NCBI RefSeq assembly: GCF_018986915.1
Contig: NZ_CP076723.1
Coordinates: 434,001 to 498,000, forward strand
DNA: 64,000 nucleotides
Direction of reading: 5' to 3'
Origin: Geomonas oryzisoli
Lineage (GTDB): Bacteria; Desulfobacterota; Desulfuromonadia; Geobacterales; Geobacteraceae
Shown: positions 57,557-64,000 of the stretch, in pieces
Layout: the number at the start of each line of letters is the position of its first letter
Numbering within the stretch: position 1 is the stretch's first letter
Position numbers and translations under genes: made by a program
Notes under the pieces: model-generated
Told to the model about the DNA's origin: nothing
What the model saw: only the letters and a program-made list of their open reading frames with translations
Databases searched by the model: none

Positions 57557-57585
57557 AAGATAGGGAGGGGAGGGGGGTGTGTCAA
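57557..57585 (-). promoter_or_regulatory. Promoter of clpB, sigma-70/sigma-32-like
   Basis: Minus strand TTGACA (57585-57580), 17-base spacer, TATCTT (57562-57557): near-consensus sigma-70. Read as CTTGACA - 14 bases - CCCTATCT it also resembles the heat-shock sigma-32 consensus. The leader to the ATG is about 145 bases. Confidence 0.7.
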
Positions 57586-57615
57586 GGTAGGGGACGGTTT
57601 TTACCCACAAGCATT

Positions 57616-57648
57616 AAGGGGACAGGCACTTGGTGGAGCCAGTCTCCT
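57616..57648. repeat. Palindromic repeat family A, copy A3
   Basis: AAGGGGACAGGCACTTGGTGGAGCCAGTCTCCT, upstream of the clpB promoter; slightly degenerate. Confidence 0.75.
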
Positions 57649-57769
57649 CGCGGCAAGGCTTGTAGTGCGCGGCAAGATATGGCATTATCCGGCAGCAAAA
57701 CAGAGCTTGGCTGGTAACGGCCATATCGGTAGCCGGTAACGACGCCGTGAGGCTTGCAGGGGAAATGAG

Positions 57770-58336
57770 TTGGCAAAGTGGAATCGCAACGATAACGCCA
57801 TTGGCGCCGAAGACATGCCGGATGCCGAGATGGAGCAGAGCCTGACGGCCGAGGAAGAGCTGGATGACGACCTCGACCTCACGGCCGACGAGCATCTCTT
57901 CTACGGCGACGATCCCGAGGAACCGCTCGAGGATGAGCCCGATGACGGCGAGGAGCTGGTCTGGGACGCAGATGAGCTGTCGAAGCCGGTTGTAGCCACG
58001 CCCGGCTGCGCCGTCAGTTTCTTTGTGGACAACAAGCGCCACCACGCCATCTGCCTTGCCGTGATCGGCGACGAGGTGCTTTTGGAGCACAAGGACGCGA
58101 CTCGATGCTTCCTGTTCATCGGTAAGATCACGCAGATCGTGCCGCGCGTCCGGCGCGGGGTGGTTTCCGCCACCATAACGGTCGGGACCCTGAAACGCTG
58201 CCGTTACCGCTCCGTTCCCAAGAAGTGGCTCCAGGAGATGATCCGGGCAGGTCAATCCTGGAAGGGGGTAGAGGGGCCCGGCAAAGTGGCGCCGGCTCCC
58301 GGTGAACTGCTGAGCGGGCAGATGGAGCTGTTCTGA
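57770..58336 (+). CDS. Hypothetical protein with highly acidic N-terminus
   Basis: A 188-residue protein read from a TTG at 57770 with AGGGGA seven bases upstream; no ATG in frame fits. The first ~65 residues are very acidic ('EEELDDDLDLTADEHLFYGD', 'EEPLEDEPDDGEEL'). The rest is basic and strand-rich ('GCAVSFFVDNKRHHAICLAV', 'RVRRGVVSATITVGTLKRCR'), perhaps a small nucleic-acid or protein-interaction domain. It is not recognised. It sits divergent from clpB and convergent to ilvE, flanked by family A repeats. Confidence 0.65.
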   Translation: MAKWNRNDNAIGAEDMPDAEMEQSLTAEEELDDDLDLTADEHLFYGDDPEEPLEDEPDDGEELVWDADELSKPVVATPGCAVSFFVDNKRHHAICLAVIGDEVLLEHKDATRCFLFIGKITQIVPRVRRGVVSATITVGTLKRCRYRSVPKKWLQEMIRAGQSWKGVEGPGKVAPAPGELLSGQMELF

Positions 58337-58362
58337 TTATCGTTTGCCGCGGAACAAAAAGG

Positions 58363-58401
58363 AAAAAGGGGACAGGCACCTGCGGAGCCTGTCCCCTTTT
58401 T
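58363..58401. terminator. Bidirectional terminator formed by repeat family A copy A4
   Basis: AAAAAGGGGACAGGC-loop-GCCTGTCCCCTTTTT: the family A repeat in a fully palindromic version with A- and T-runs on both sides, between the convergent hypothetical and ilvE genes. A repeat apparently serving as a terminator. Confidence 0.85.
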
Positions 58402-58420
58402 AGTCTGCTGTCTTTGGAAG

Positions 58421-59494
58421 TTACTTCACCTTCCTCATCCAGCCGAACTTGTCTTCGATCTTGCCGGTCTGGATGCCGGTGAGGGTGTCGTACAGGGTCT
58501 GGGTGTGCTTGCCGACGCCGCCGTTGCCGACCTGGACGGTTTCACCGGCGTAGCAGAGGGTGCCGACCGGAGTAACCACGGCCGCGGTGCCGCTGCCGAA
58601 GGCTTCGGTGATCTTGCCGCTCTTCAGGTCCAGCATCAGGTCGTTCACGTCGATCTTGCGCTCCTCGACCTTGAGCCCCATGGACTTGGCCAGGGTCAGC
58701 ACGGAGTCCCGGGTGATGCCGTGCAGGATGCTCCCCTCCAGCGGTGCGGTGACGATGGTGTCGCCGTAGGCAAAGAACATGTTCATCGAGCCCACTTCCT
58801 CGATGTAGCGCTTGTGCACGCCGTCCAGCCACAGTACCTGGTCAAATCCTTTCTTCTTCGCCTCGAGACCCGCTTTCAACGAGCTGGCGTAGTTGCCGCC
58901 GGTCTTGGCTTCACCGGTGCCGCCCGGGGTGGCACGGACATACGTGTCCTCGACCATGATCTTGACCGGGTTGAAGCCGTTGGCGTAGTAGGCGCCGACC
59001 GGGGAGAGGATCACGAAGAAGTAGTAGTGGTCGGAGGGCTTGATGCCGACGTGCGGCTCCACGGCGATCATGGCGGGGCGGATGTAGAGCGAGGTCCCCT
59101 CTGACCCGGGAACCCATGCCTTCTCCTGGGCCACCAGTTGCTCGATACCCTTTACGAAGAGCTCTTCGGGAACCTCGGGCATGCAGAGCCGTTCGGCGGA
59201 GTGGTTGAAGCGGCGGGCATTCATCTCCGGGCGGAACAGGGCGATGGTGCCGTCCTCCCACTTGTAGGCTTTGAGCCCCTCGAAGATTTCCTGCGCGTAG
59301 TGCAAAACAAGCGCCGCGGGGTCGATCTGGAACGGCTCGTACTTCTTGATGCGCCCATCGACCCAACCCTGGCCGGCCTTCCACTCGACCAGCAGCATGT
59401 AGTCGGTGAAAATTCTTCCGAAGCCGAGCTGCGACTCGTCGGTATACTTGGCCTTCTTCTCCCCCTCGCTAATCGGTATTACCCTGATCTCCAT
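58421..59494 (-). CDS. ilvE: Branched-chain amino acid aminotransferase
   Basis: A 357-residue class IV PLP enzyme that makes or degrades Val, Leu and Ile. 'FGRIFTDYMLLVEWKAGQGW' and 'QEIFEGLKAYKWEDGTIALF' are the conserved early motifs of the longer BCAT-II type. The PLP lysine is in 'TGGNYASSLKAGLEAKKKGF', and 'QVLWLDGVHKRYIEEVGSMN' and 'GTAAVVTPVGTLCYAGETVQ' complete the cofactor site. Length matches eukaryote/actinobacterial-like BCATs rather than E. coli IlvE (about 310). RBS CCGGAGG. Single gene, divergent from rpoH. Confidence 0.95.
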   Translation of the reverse strand: MEIRVIPISEGEKKAKYTDESQLGFGRIFTDYMLLVEWKAGQGWVDGRIKKYEPFQIDPAALVLHYAQEIFEGLKAYKWEDGTIALFRPEMNARRFNHSAERLCMPEVPEELFVKGIEQLVAQEKAWVPGSEGTSLYIRPAMIAVEPHVGIKPSDHYYFFVILSPVGAYYANGFNPVKIMVEDTYVRATPGGTGEAKTGGNYASSLKAGLEAKKKGFDQVLWLDGVHKRYIEEVGSMNMFFAYGDTIVTAPLEGSILHGITRDSVLTLAKSMGLKVEERKIDVNDLMLDLKSGKITEAFGSGTAAVVTPVGTLCYAGETVQVGNGGVGKHTQTLYDTLTGIQTGKIEDKFGWMRKVK

Positions 59495-59610
59495 GTGGCA
59501 GAACCTCCGGTTTTTCGGCGCCAGGCGTCGCTTATTTGGATCTTTTCGTTTACCACATTCGCAGCGGCAGGTGCAAGTAATTTAACCCACGTAAATTCAC
59601 GGGCATGCCC

Positions 59611-59639
59611 TTGATTTTTTGCATGCGGCTTGTTATATT
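59611..59639 (+). promoter_or_regulatory. Sigma-70 promoter of rpoH
   Basis: TTGATT at 59611-59616, 17-base spacer, TATATT at 59634-59639. The start site would fall inside the CIRCE element just downstream. Confidence 0.8.
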
Positions 59640-59641
59640 TA

Positions 59642-59668
59642 TTAGCGCTCAAGAGTGGAGAGTGCTAA
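59642..59668 (+). promoter_or_regulatory. CIRCE element (HrcA operator)
   Basis: TTAGCGCTC - 9 bases - GAGTGCTAA: one mismatch to the CIRCE consensus TTAGCACTC-N9-GAGTGCTAA. Its position at the expected transcription start of rpoH implies repression by HrcA, released on heat shock. Confidence 0.95.
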
Positions 59669-59710
59669 CAAGTAGTAGGCAAAACCAGCACTCACAAGGG
59701 AGAGATCGAC

Positions 59711-60562
59711 ATGACGCACACGATGCCGGTACCTATAGACAGCCTTACCCTTTACCTCACGGAGATCAACCGTTTCCCGCTTTTGTCGGCGGATGAGGAG
59801 ATGGATCTGGCTTGCAGGTTCCGCGACGAGGGGGACCTGGAGGCGGCTCACAAGCTGATCACCTCGAACCTCAGGTTTGTCGTGAAGATCGCCGGAGAGT
59901 ACCGCTCCTACGGGATGAAGATGCTCGACCTGATCCAGGAGGGGAACGTCGGCCTCATGATGGCCGTCAGGAAGTTCGACCCCGCCAAGGGGGTCCGACT
60001 CATCTCCTACGCCGTGTGGTGGATCAGGGCGTACATCCAGAACCACATCATCTCCGCATGGAGCCTATTGAAGATAGGCACCACCCAGGCGCAGAGAAAG
60101 CTCTTCTTCAAGCTGAACCAGGCGAAGCAGGCGATCATCAACATGACCGGGGAAGGCGACCTGCACGCGGCGGCCATTTCGCTGGACGTCAAGGACACCG
60201 AGGCGCAGGAGATGGAACAGCGCCTGAGGGGCGAGCTCTCGCTGGACGTGGAGATGTTCGAAGGGGAGGGCGCGACCTTCCTGGAAAGCCTGCCCGACCT
60301 GCGCCAGAACCAGGAGGAAATGCTGGCCGAGCGCCAGGAGGCCACCATGCTGGAGCAGACGGTGGCAAGCGCTCTCGAGCAGCTCAACGAGAAGGAGCGC
60401 TTCGTCATAGAGCACCGCGTCTCGGCTGACCAGCCGCTGACCCTGCAGGAGATCGCCGACCACTTCTCCATTTCACGCGAGCGGGTGCGGCAGATCGAGG
60501 AAGGCGCGCTCAAGAAGATGAAGCGCTTCCTGACCCCGCTGGTATTGGAACAGGCGGCTTAA
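59711..60562 (+). CDS. rpoH: Heat-shock RNA polymerase sigma factor
   Basis: A 283-residue sigma-70-family factor of the RpoH group. Region 2 has 'LITSNLRFVVKIAGEYRSYG', 'LDLIQEGNVGLMMAVRKFDP' and 'LISYAVWWIRAYIQNHI'. The RpoH box is 'QRKLFFKLNQ', which separates it from RpoD and RpoS. Region 4 helix-turn-helix is 'LTLQEIADHFSISRERVRQI'. It directs heat-shock genes such as clpB, 2.3 kb away. CIRCE upstream places it under HrcA. AGGGAGA precedes the ATG at 59711. Confidence 0.96.
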   Translation: MTHTMPVPIDSLTLYLTEINRFPLLSADEEMDLACRFRDEGDLEAAHKLITSNLRFVVKIAGEYRSYGMKMLDLIQEGNVGLMMAVRKFDPAKGVRLISYAVWWIRAYIQNHIISAWSLLKIGTTQAQRKLFFKLNQAKQAIINMTGEGDLHAAAISLDVKDTEAQEMEQRLRGELSLDVEMFEGEGATFLESLPDLRQNQEEMLAERQEATMLEQTVASALEQLNEKERFVIEHRVSADQPLTLQEIADHFSISRERVRQIEEGALKKMKRFLTPLVLEQAA

Positions 60563-60570
60563 GCGAAAAC

Positions 60571-60602
60571 AAGGGGACTGGCTCCGACAGGTGCCTGTCC
60601 CC
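60571..60602. repeat. Palindromic repeat family A, copy A5
   Basis: AAGGGGACTGGCTCCGACAGGTGCCTGTCCCC right after the rpoH stop. Same orientation as A1. Confidence 0.8.
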
Positions 60603-60627
60603 CTGGCACATGAGAAAACCAAATAGC

Positions 60628-60662
60628 AAAGGGCGGCTTCCCTGACGGAGCCGCCCTTTTTT
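60628..60662 (+). terminator. Terminator of rpoH
   Basis: AAAGGGCGGCT-loop-AGCCGCCCTTTTTT, between the convergent rpoH and PPIase genes; T-rich on the plus side. Confidence 0.9.
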
Positions 60663-60682
60663 GCGTTTGTGTTGCCTTCTCA

Positions 60683-61705
60683 TCAAGGGAGGGGGAGCCC
60701 AGGTTCGAGCTTGGCCTTGTCGCGCAGGTCGGCCACGTATTCCGCCACCAGCCGCAGCATCTTCTCCCGTTTCAGATAGGCGTGGATCTCCTCCTTCGCC
60801 TCCTCGTAGCTTTCCAGGCGCGGGCCGCGCTTCTCGGTCACCTTCACGATATGAAAGCCGTGCCTTGTCTGCACCAGGTCGCTGATCTCTCCCGGCTTTA
60901 GTGTGAACACCGCCTGTTCCAGCGGCGGATCGAGCTCCCCCTTCCTGAAAAAACCAAGGTCACCGCCGCGCACCTTGCTGGGGCAGTCCGAATGCGATTG
61001 TGCCAGTATGCCGAAATCCTCTCCCTGGCGGACCCGGTGCAGCAGGATCTCCGCCCGCTCGCGCGCCCGCTTCTTGTCCTGCTCCTGAGCGCACCCGGCG
61101 ACCGTCACGAGGATATGGCTTGCCCTGACGCTGCTCCCGGTCTTGAAGCGTTCCCGGTTCGTCTCGTAGAAGCCTTTCGCCTCGTCCGCCCCGACGCTGA
61201 CCCGCGTCGCAAACTTGTGCTCAACGAAACGGTTGATTACCAGCTCTTTGCGCACCATCTGCTCCCAAAGCGGCAGGGTGAGACCGGCTTTGCTCATGTC
61301 GCGGGCGTAGGCCTCCCCACCCTGGTACCTGGCCCGGTCGGCGGCAATAACATGCGCTACCTCTTGCTCCATGTTTCCGATTTTGGACTTCAGGGCCGCT
61401 TGGTACAGGAGCTCGGCAGATACCAGCCCTTCCAGGGCCTCCTTCTTCAGAGACGCGAGTTCCTGTGCGCCGAGCGGTTGGCGCAAGTGCCTTGTCTCGA
61501 CGAGATCTCGGACCGCGCGATCCAACTCCGCACGGGTGATGACCTCCCCATTCACCCTGTGAACAGGGGCGGTGGGGGGGGACTGTTGGGGCGTGGGCGA
61601 CGCCTGGGCTTGCTGTTTCTGATCGGTTGGGGAACAGGCCAACAGGTTTATCAGCAGGAGTGGTATGGTGACCGCCGCAGCGATCACTCTTCTCCAAAGG
61701 GACAT
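60683..61705 (-). CDS. Peptidyl-prolyl isomerase lipoprotein (PrsA/SurA-type, parvulin)
   Basis: A 340-residue exported foldase. N-terminus 'MSLWRRVIAAAVTIPLLLIN' leads to the lipobox LLAC, so it is a lipoprotein. A Pro/Gln-rich stretch is followed by a SurA-like helical N domain ('HRVNGEVITRAELDRAVRDL') and a parvulin domain 'ASHILVTVAG', 'GEDFGILAQSHSDCPSKVRG', 'GDLGFFRKGELDPPLEQAVF' and 'GFHIVKVTEKR'. It assists folding of periplasmic or outer-membrane proteins. RBS GGAGG. The lipidated SurA form replaces a soluble SurA in many Geobacteraceae; that is inference here. Confidence 0.9.
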   Translation of the reverse strand: MSLWRRVIAAAVTIPLLLINLLACSPTDQKQQAQASPTPQQSPPTAPVHRVNGEVITRAELDRAVRDLVETRHLRQPLGAQELASLKKEALEGLVSAELLYQAALKSKIGNMEQEVAHVIAADRARYQGGEAYARDMSKAGLTLPLWEQMVRKELVINRFVEHKFATRVSVGADEAKGFYETNRERFKTGSSVRASHILVTVAGCAQEQDKKRARERAEILLHRVRQGEDFGILAQSHSDCPSKVRGGDLGFFRKGELDPPLEQAVFTLKPGEISDLVQTRHGFHIVKVTEKRGPRLESYEEAKEEIHAYLKREKMLRLVAEYVADLRDKAKLEPGLPLP

Positions 61706-61951
61706 GCACTTCCTCCAGCAGGGTACCGACGTTCGTCTACGCCATGCTGGACAGCAAGAGGCATACCTGTTGTATGTTTGTATTAAATGATGTAGTGATT
61801 ACAGAGTGTTAGCTGTTAGGGGCGGACGCCGGTCGTGGGAGATTGGGTGAGGGTGGGGCAATCGCAGGTGCAAATGACCCACCCTGTGGAACGGTATCCC
61901 GGGTGCGTGGGAAGGATGGGGCGGCTAGAAGGCGCCGAAGGGGGCAACCTG

Positions 61952-62533
61952 TCAGGCCTTGAACTTGTTCTCGGTGCCGGCCCGCAGCCTGGCGATGTTC
62001 TCGTGGTGTTTGAGGATCACGATGACGGCGATCATGCCCGCCATGATGATGGTTTCGCGGGGGACGCAGGTGGCCCAGGCGAACGCGGGGATGCAGGCGG
62101 CCGCGGTGATCGAGGCCAGGGAGACGTAACGCCACTTGTACAGGACCAGGGCGAAGACGATGATGCCGAGCAGTACGGCCAGCGGTGCGGTCCCCAGCAG
62201 CACGCCCAGCGCGGTGGCGACGCCCTTGCCTCCCTTGAAGCAGAGGAAGACCGTGTAGACGTGGCCGAGGAAGGCGGCGAGGCCGATGGCGGCGACCCAC
62301 AGCGGAGAGAGCCCCAGCGCGTGCGCGACCAGAACGGGGATCAGCCCCTTGAAGCAGTCGCCGACCAGGGTCATGATGCCGAGTTTTTTGCCGGCGGTGC
62401 GGTAGACGTTGGTGGCGCCGATGTTGCCGCTGCCACATTCCCTGATGTTGATGCCCATGCTCCGGGCCAGGAGCAGGCCGGTCGGTACCGAGCCGAGCAG
62501 GTACGCGCCGACCAGGAGTAGAATCTCGTTCAA
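61952..62533 (-). CDS. plsY: Glycerol-3-phosphate acyltransferase PlsY
   Basis: A 193-residue membrane enzyme that acylates glycerol-3-phosphate from acyl-phosphate, the first step of phospholipid synthesis with PlsX. A TTG start at 62533 is used because GGGAG lies six bases upstream. Conserved motifs are 'GSVPTGLLLARSMGINIREC' followed by 'GSGNIGATNVYRTAGKKLG' and 'GHVYTVFLCFKGGKGVATAL'. About six TM segments. Length is typical. Own promoter upstream. Confidence 0.93.
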   Translation of the reverse strand: MNEILLLVGAYLLGSVPTGLLLARSMGINIRECGSGNIGATNVYRTAGKKLGIMTLVGDCFKGLIPVLVAHALGLSPLWVAAIGLAAFLGHVYTVFLCFKGGKGVATALGVLLGTAPLAVLLGIIVFALVLYKWRYVSLASITAAACIPAFAWATCVPRETIIMAGMIAVIVILKHHENIARLRAGTENKFKA

Positions 62534-62567
62534 AGCGTTCTCCCAGTGTCTAATGAAACAACCGCGC

Positions 62568-62596
62568 ATCCTACAGTATTTCGGTTGAAACTGCAA
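62568..62596 (-). promoter_or_regulatory. Promoter of plsY
   Basis: Minus strand TTGCAG (62596-62591), 17-base spacer, TAGGAT (62573-62568), 35 bases before the TTG. Confidence 0.5.
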
Positions 62597-62655
62597 GTCG
62601 CCGGGGGACGTGGGGCTGCTGATTGCAATAACGGGGACGTGCGGGAGATACTGAT

Positions 62656-62684
62656 GCTCCCCCTCCATTGATGGGAGGGGGGAC
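62656..62684. repeat. GC-tract palindromic repeat, half copy B4
   Basis: GCTCCCCCTCC-ATTGAT-GGGAGGGGGGAC, one hairpin of the family B element, between the MauE and plsY genes. Confidence 0.6.
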
Positions 62685-62760
62685 TTTTGTGGCCAGTGCA
62701 ATCGTGGGGGGGATTTCAGAGAAGGGGGCATACGAGGGGGGGCAAGCGGTCCTGCCGGCG

Positions 62761-63189
62761 CTAGCCGGCGCGCAGCCGCTCGTAGCGCAGTACTGCGGCG
62801 GTCATGGCGAGGAAGACGGTGTCGCGTAGCAGTGCCACCCAGGGGGCGGTCTTGGCGCCTTCCATGCGGAAGCAGCCGCAGTCGATATCCAGCCCCCTGA
62901 TCATGGCGGAAGCAAGGGCAGCCATGAAGACCAGGTTCAGCATGCCTATGATCAGCGCGCCGCTTTTCACCCGGAACCCGCAGATGAGCAGCACGCCGCA
63001 GATAAGCTCGAGGAAGGGAAGCACGGCGGCGGTGAGGTAACTCCAGAAGTAGGGGAGGATCCGGTAGGCCGCCACGCTGCCGGCGAAGGCAACCGGATCG
63101 GCGATCTTCGGGACGGCGGCATAGATGAAGACGGCGCCCAGGGCGACGCGCAGCACCAGGGGGATCAGGGGGAGGCGGAATGGTTTCAT
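62761..63189 (-). CDS. MauE/DoxX-like redox-associated membrane protein
   Basis: A 142-residue protein with four TM segments: 'LPLIPLVLRVALGAVFIYAA', 'FWSYLTAAVLPFLELICGVL', 'ALIIGMLNLVFMAALASAMI' and a last helix. The motif 'DIDCGCFRMEG' with paired Cys is typical of MauE/methylamine-utilisation-type DoxX proteins, thought to handle thiol redox exchange at the membrane. Its ATG overlaps the stop of the rhodanese gene by 4 bases (ATGA), so the two act together. Confidence 0.85.
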   Translation of the reverse strand: MKPFRLPLIPLVLRVALGAVFIYAAVPKIADPVAFAGSVAAYRILPYFWSYLTAAVLPFLELICGVLLICGFRVKSGALIIGMLNLVFMAALASAMIRGLDIDCGCFRMEGAKTAPWVALLRDTVFLAMTAAVLRYERLRAG

Positions 63190-63770
63190 GGCGCTCCTCC
63201 CGTGGTCGGGTAGCCGGCATCCCGCCATTCGGGGAGTCCTCCCTCGAAGACATAGACCGAGGCGTAGCCGGCCTTGATCAGGAGCTTGCCCAGTTCCATG
63301 CTGTCGTGACAGGAAAAGCCGTTGCAGTAGGCGATGATGACAGCGTCCTTGGCGACTCCCTGCAACTGCGGCGTCTGCTGCCGGGTCGCTTCCTCCAGCG
63401 GGAAGGAACGCGCCCCGGAGATATGTTCCTTGGCGAAGCTGGCGCCGCTTCTGGCGTCGACCAGCACCGCTTGTCCGGAGTCGTGCAGTTCCTTTACCTG
63501 CACAAGGGCGATCGGCATCGGGAGCGCCTCGGCCTGCTGTGCCGCGGGCGCCGTCTGTCCGGCAGGTGCGCCGCGCCAGGCGTCGGCCAGGAGCGTCCTG
63601 TTCCAAAAAATGCCGAAAACAGCCGAGGTGAACACGATAGCGGCGATTTCCAGGACGATTTTCAGCCAGTTTTTCGATAGCATGTCCGGACCCGTTTTGG
63701 CAGGTGCGGTCGGCGGCGGGGGGCCGTCGGCGCTCCTGGTTGAAGTAGCCACCTGAGAGATGTTACGCAA
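63186..63770 (-). CDS. Membrane-anchored rhodanese-domain protein
   Basis: A 194-residue protein; a TTG at 63770 opens the frame but the ATG at 63683 before the TM helix ('WLKIVLEIAAIVFTSAVFGI') is an alternative, neither with a strong RBS. The rhodanese domain has 'VLVDARSGASFAKEHISGAR' and an active-site loop 'IIAYCNGFSCHDSMELGK' with the catalytic Cys as the first or second Cys. It is probably periplasmic and transfers or binds sulfur. Coupled to the MauE-like gene, it looks like a two-protein sulfur or thiol-redox unit. Confidence 0.85.
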   Translation of the reverse strand: MRNISQVATSTRSADGPPPPTAPAKTGPDMLSKNWLKIVLEIAAIVFTSAVFGIFWNRTLLADAWRGAPAGQTAPAAQQAEALPMPIALVQVKELHDSGQAVLVDARSGASFAKEHISGARSFPLEEATRQQTPQLQGVAKDAVIIAYCNGFSCHDSMELGKLLIKAGYASVYVFEGGLPEWRDAGYPTTGGAP

Positions 63771-63812
63771 AAGCGGCGTTCAGGTCAACGGGCGCGCTCC
63801 TGGTGAGGATTG

Positions 63813-64000
63813 CTAGAGCCGTTCGGGGGGGTAGATGTCGTGCTCTTCGAGCCAATGGGCGGCACGGTCGGTGAGGAAGGCCTCCCTGATCGCGTGGAAG
63901 CGTTCCTGTTCCTCGGGGTAGAAGGAGAGGATTTCGTGCAGCCTGCCGTGGGACTGCTTGCCGCTGAACGCCCGCGCCAGCATCCCCTTCAGGCTCTCGT
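63813..64000 (-). CDS. Hypothetical protein, C-terminal fragment
   Basis: Open to the right edge on the minus strand and ending in TAG at 63813. The visible 62 codons end in 'REAFLTDRAAHWLEEHDIYP' plus PERL, charged and helical. Not recognised; it may be upstream of the rhodanese gene in the same transcript (42-base gap). Confidence 0.6.
   Translation of the reverse strand, partial: ESLKGMLARAFSGKQSHGRLHEILSFYPEEQERFHAIREAFLTDRAAHWLEEHDIYPPERL

Overview
The window reads as a 64-kb chromosomal segment of a GC-rich member of the Geobacteraceae (Desulfuromonadota; Geobacter, Geomonas or Citrifermentans-like). The support is the gene set: a flavocytochrome c fragment, hisZ-purA, a larA/glcD/glcF-type lactate module, an acyl-CoA carboxylase with methylmalonyl-CoA mutase and epimerase, a pyrophosphatase pump, a HrcA/CIRCE-controlled rpoH, a GEMM riboswitch, and lineage-type DUF3015, DUF4105 and DUF922 secreted proteins. 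No rRNA, prophage, CRISPR array or transposase was seen. Coding density is high, and most long antisense reading frames are GC-skew shadows of real genes.

Layout. 0-12.6 kb: end of a flavocytochrome c, an MFS exporter, secreted proteins (DUF922 protease-like, a Gly/Thr repeat protein), a large patatin-like membrane phospholipase, a ChaN-type lipoprotein, a hybrid histidine kinase behind a GEMM second-messenger riboswitch, and DUF4105 and DUF3015 proteins. 12.9-17.0 kb: a NIT-domain chemoreceptor with a sigma-28-like promoter, and an hpt-purine permease operon. 17.1-22.5 kb: a tight six-gene minus-strand operon (carrier protein, GNAT acyltransferase, arginase-fold hydrolase, Cys-rich protein, acyl-CoA-dehydrogenase-like oxidase, stand-alone adenylation ligase), divergent from a B12-binding-type radical SAM gene. 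24.5-31.0 kb: beta-barrel protein, elbB, ferredoxin, a second MFS exporter, four tRNAs (Lys-Glu-Lys-Glu), purA and hisZ. 31-35 kb: secreted proteins and a porin. 35.4-43.8 kb: epimerase, mutase and a two-subunit biotin-dependent carboxylase (C3/methylmalonyl-CoA metabolism). 43.8-48.0 kb: lactate racemase and lactate/glycolate oxidase subunits. 48.5-64 kb: hppA, glgA, Ste24-like protease, OB-fold protein, clpB, ilvE, rpoH, a PPIase lipoprotein, plsY and a MauE/rhodanese pair.

The most interesting locus is the six-gene operon at 17.1-22.5 kb. Ligase, oxidase and carrier protein have the same logic as the prolyl-carrier oxidation cassettes of pyrrole and anatoxin pathways (PltF/PltE/PltL, AnaC/AnaB/AnaD). 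Here they are joined to an arginase-fold protein whose metal-bridging Asp appears to be Cys, plus an acyltransferase, which suggests an undescribed small amino-acid-derived metabolite. Other points of note are the riboswitch-controlled kinase, the heat-shock circuitry (CIRCE-rpoH and a clpB leader with a long inverted repeat), two families of dispersed palindromic repeats, and a leader ORF overlapping the carboxylase start. All functional calls are from reading the sequence; no database search was run.
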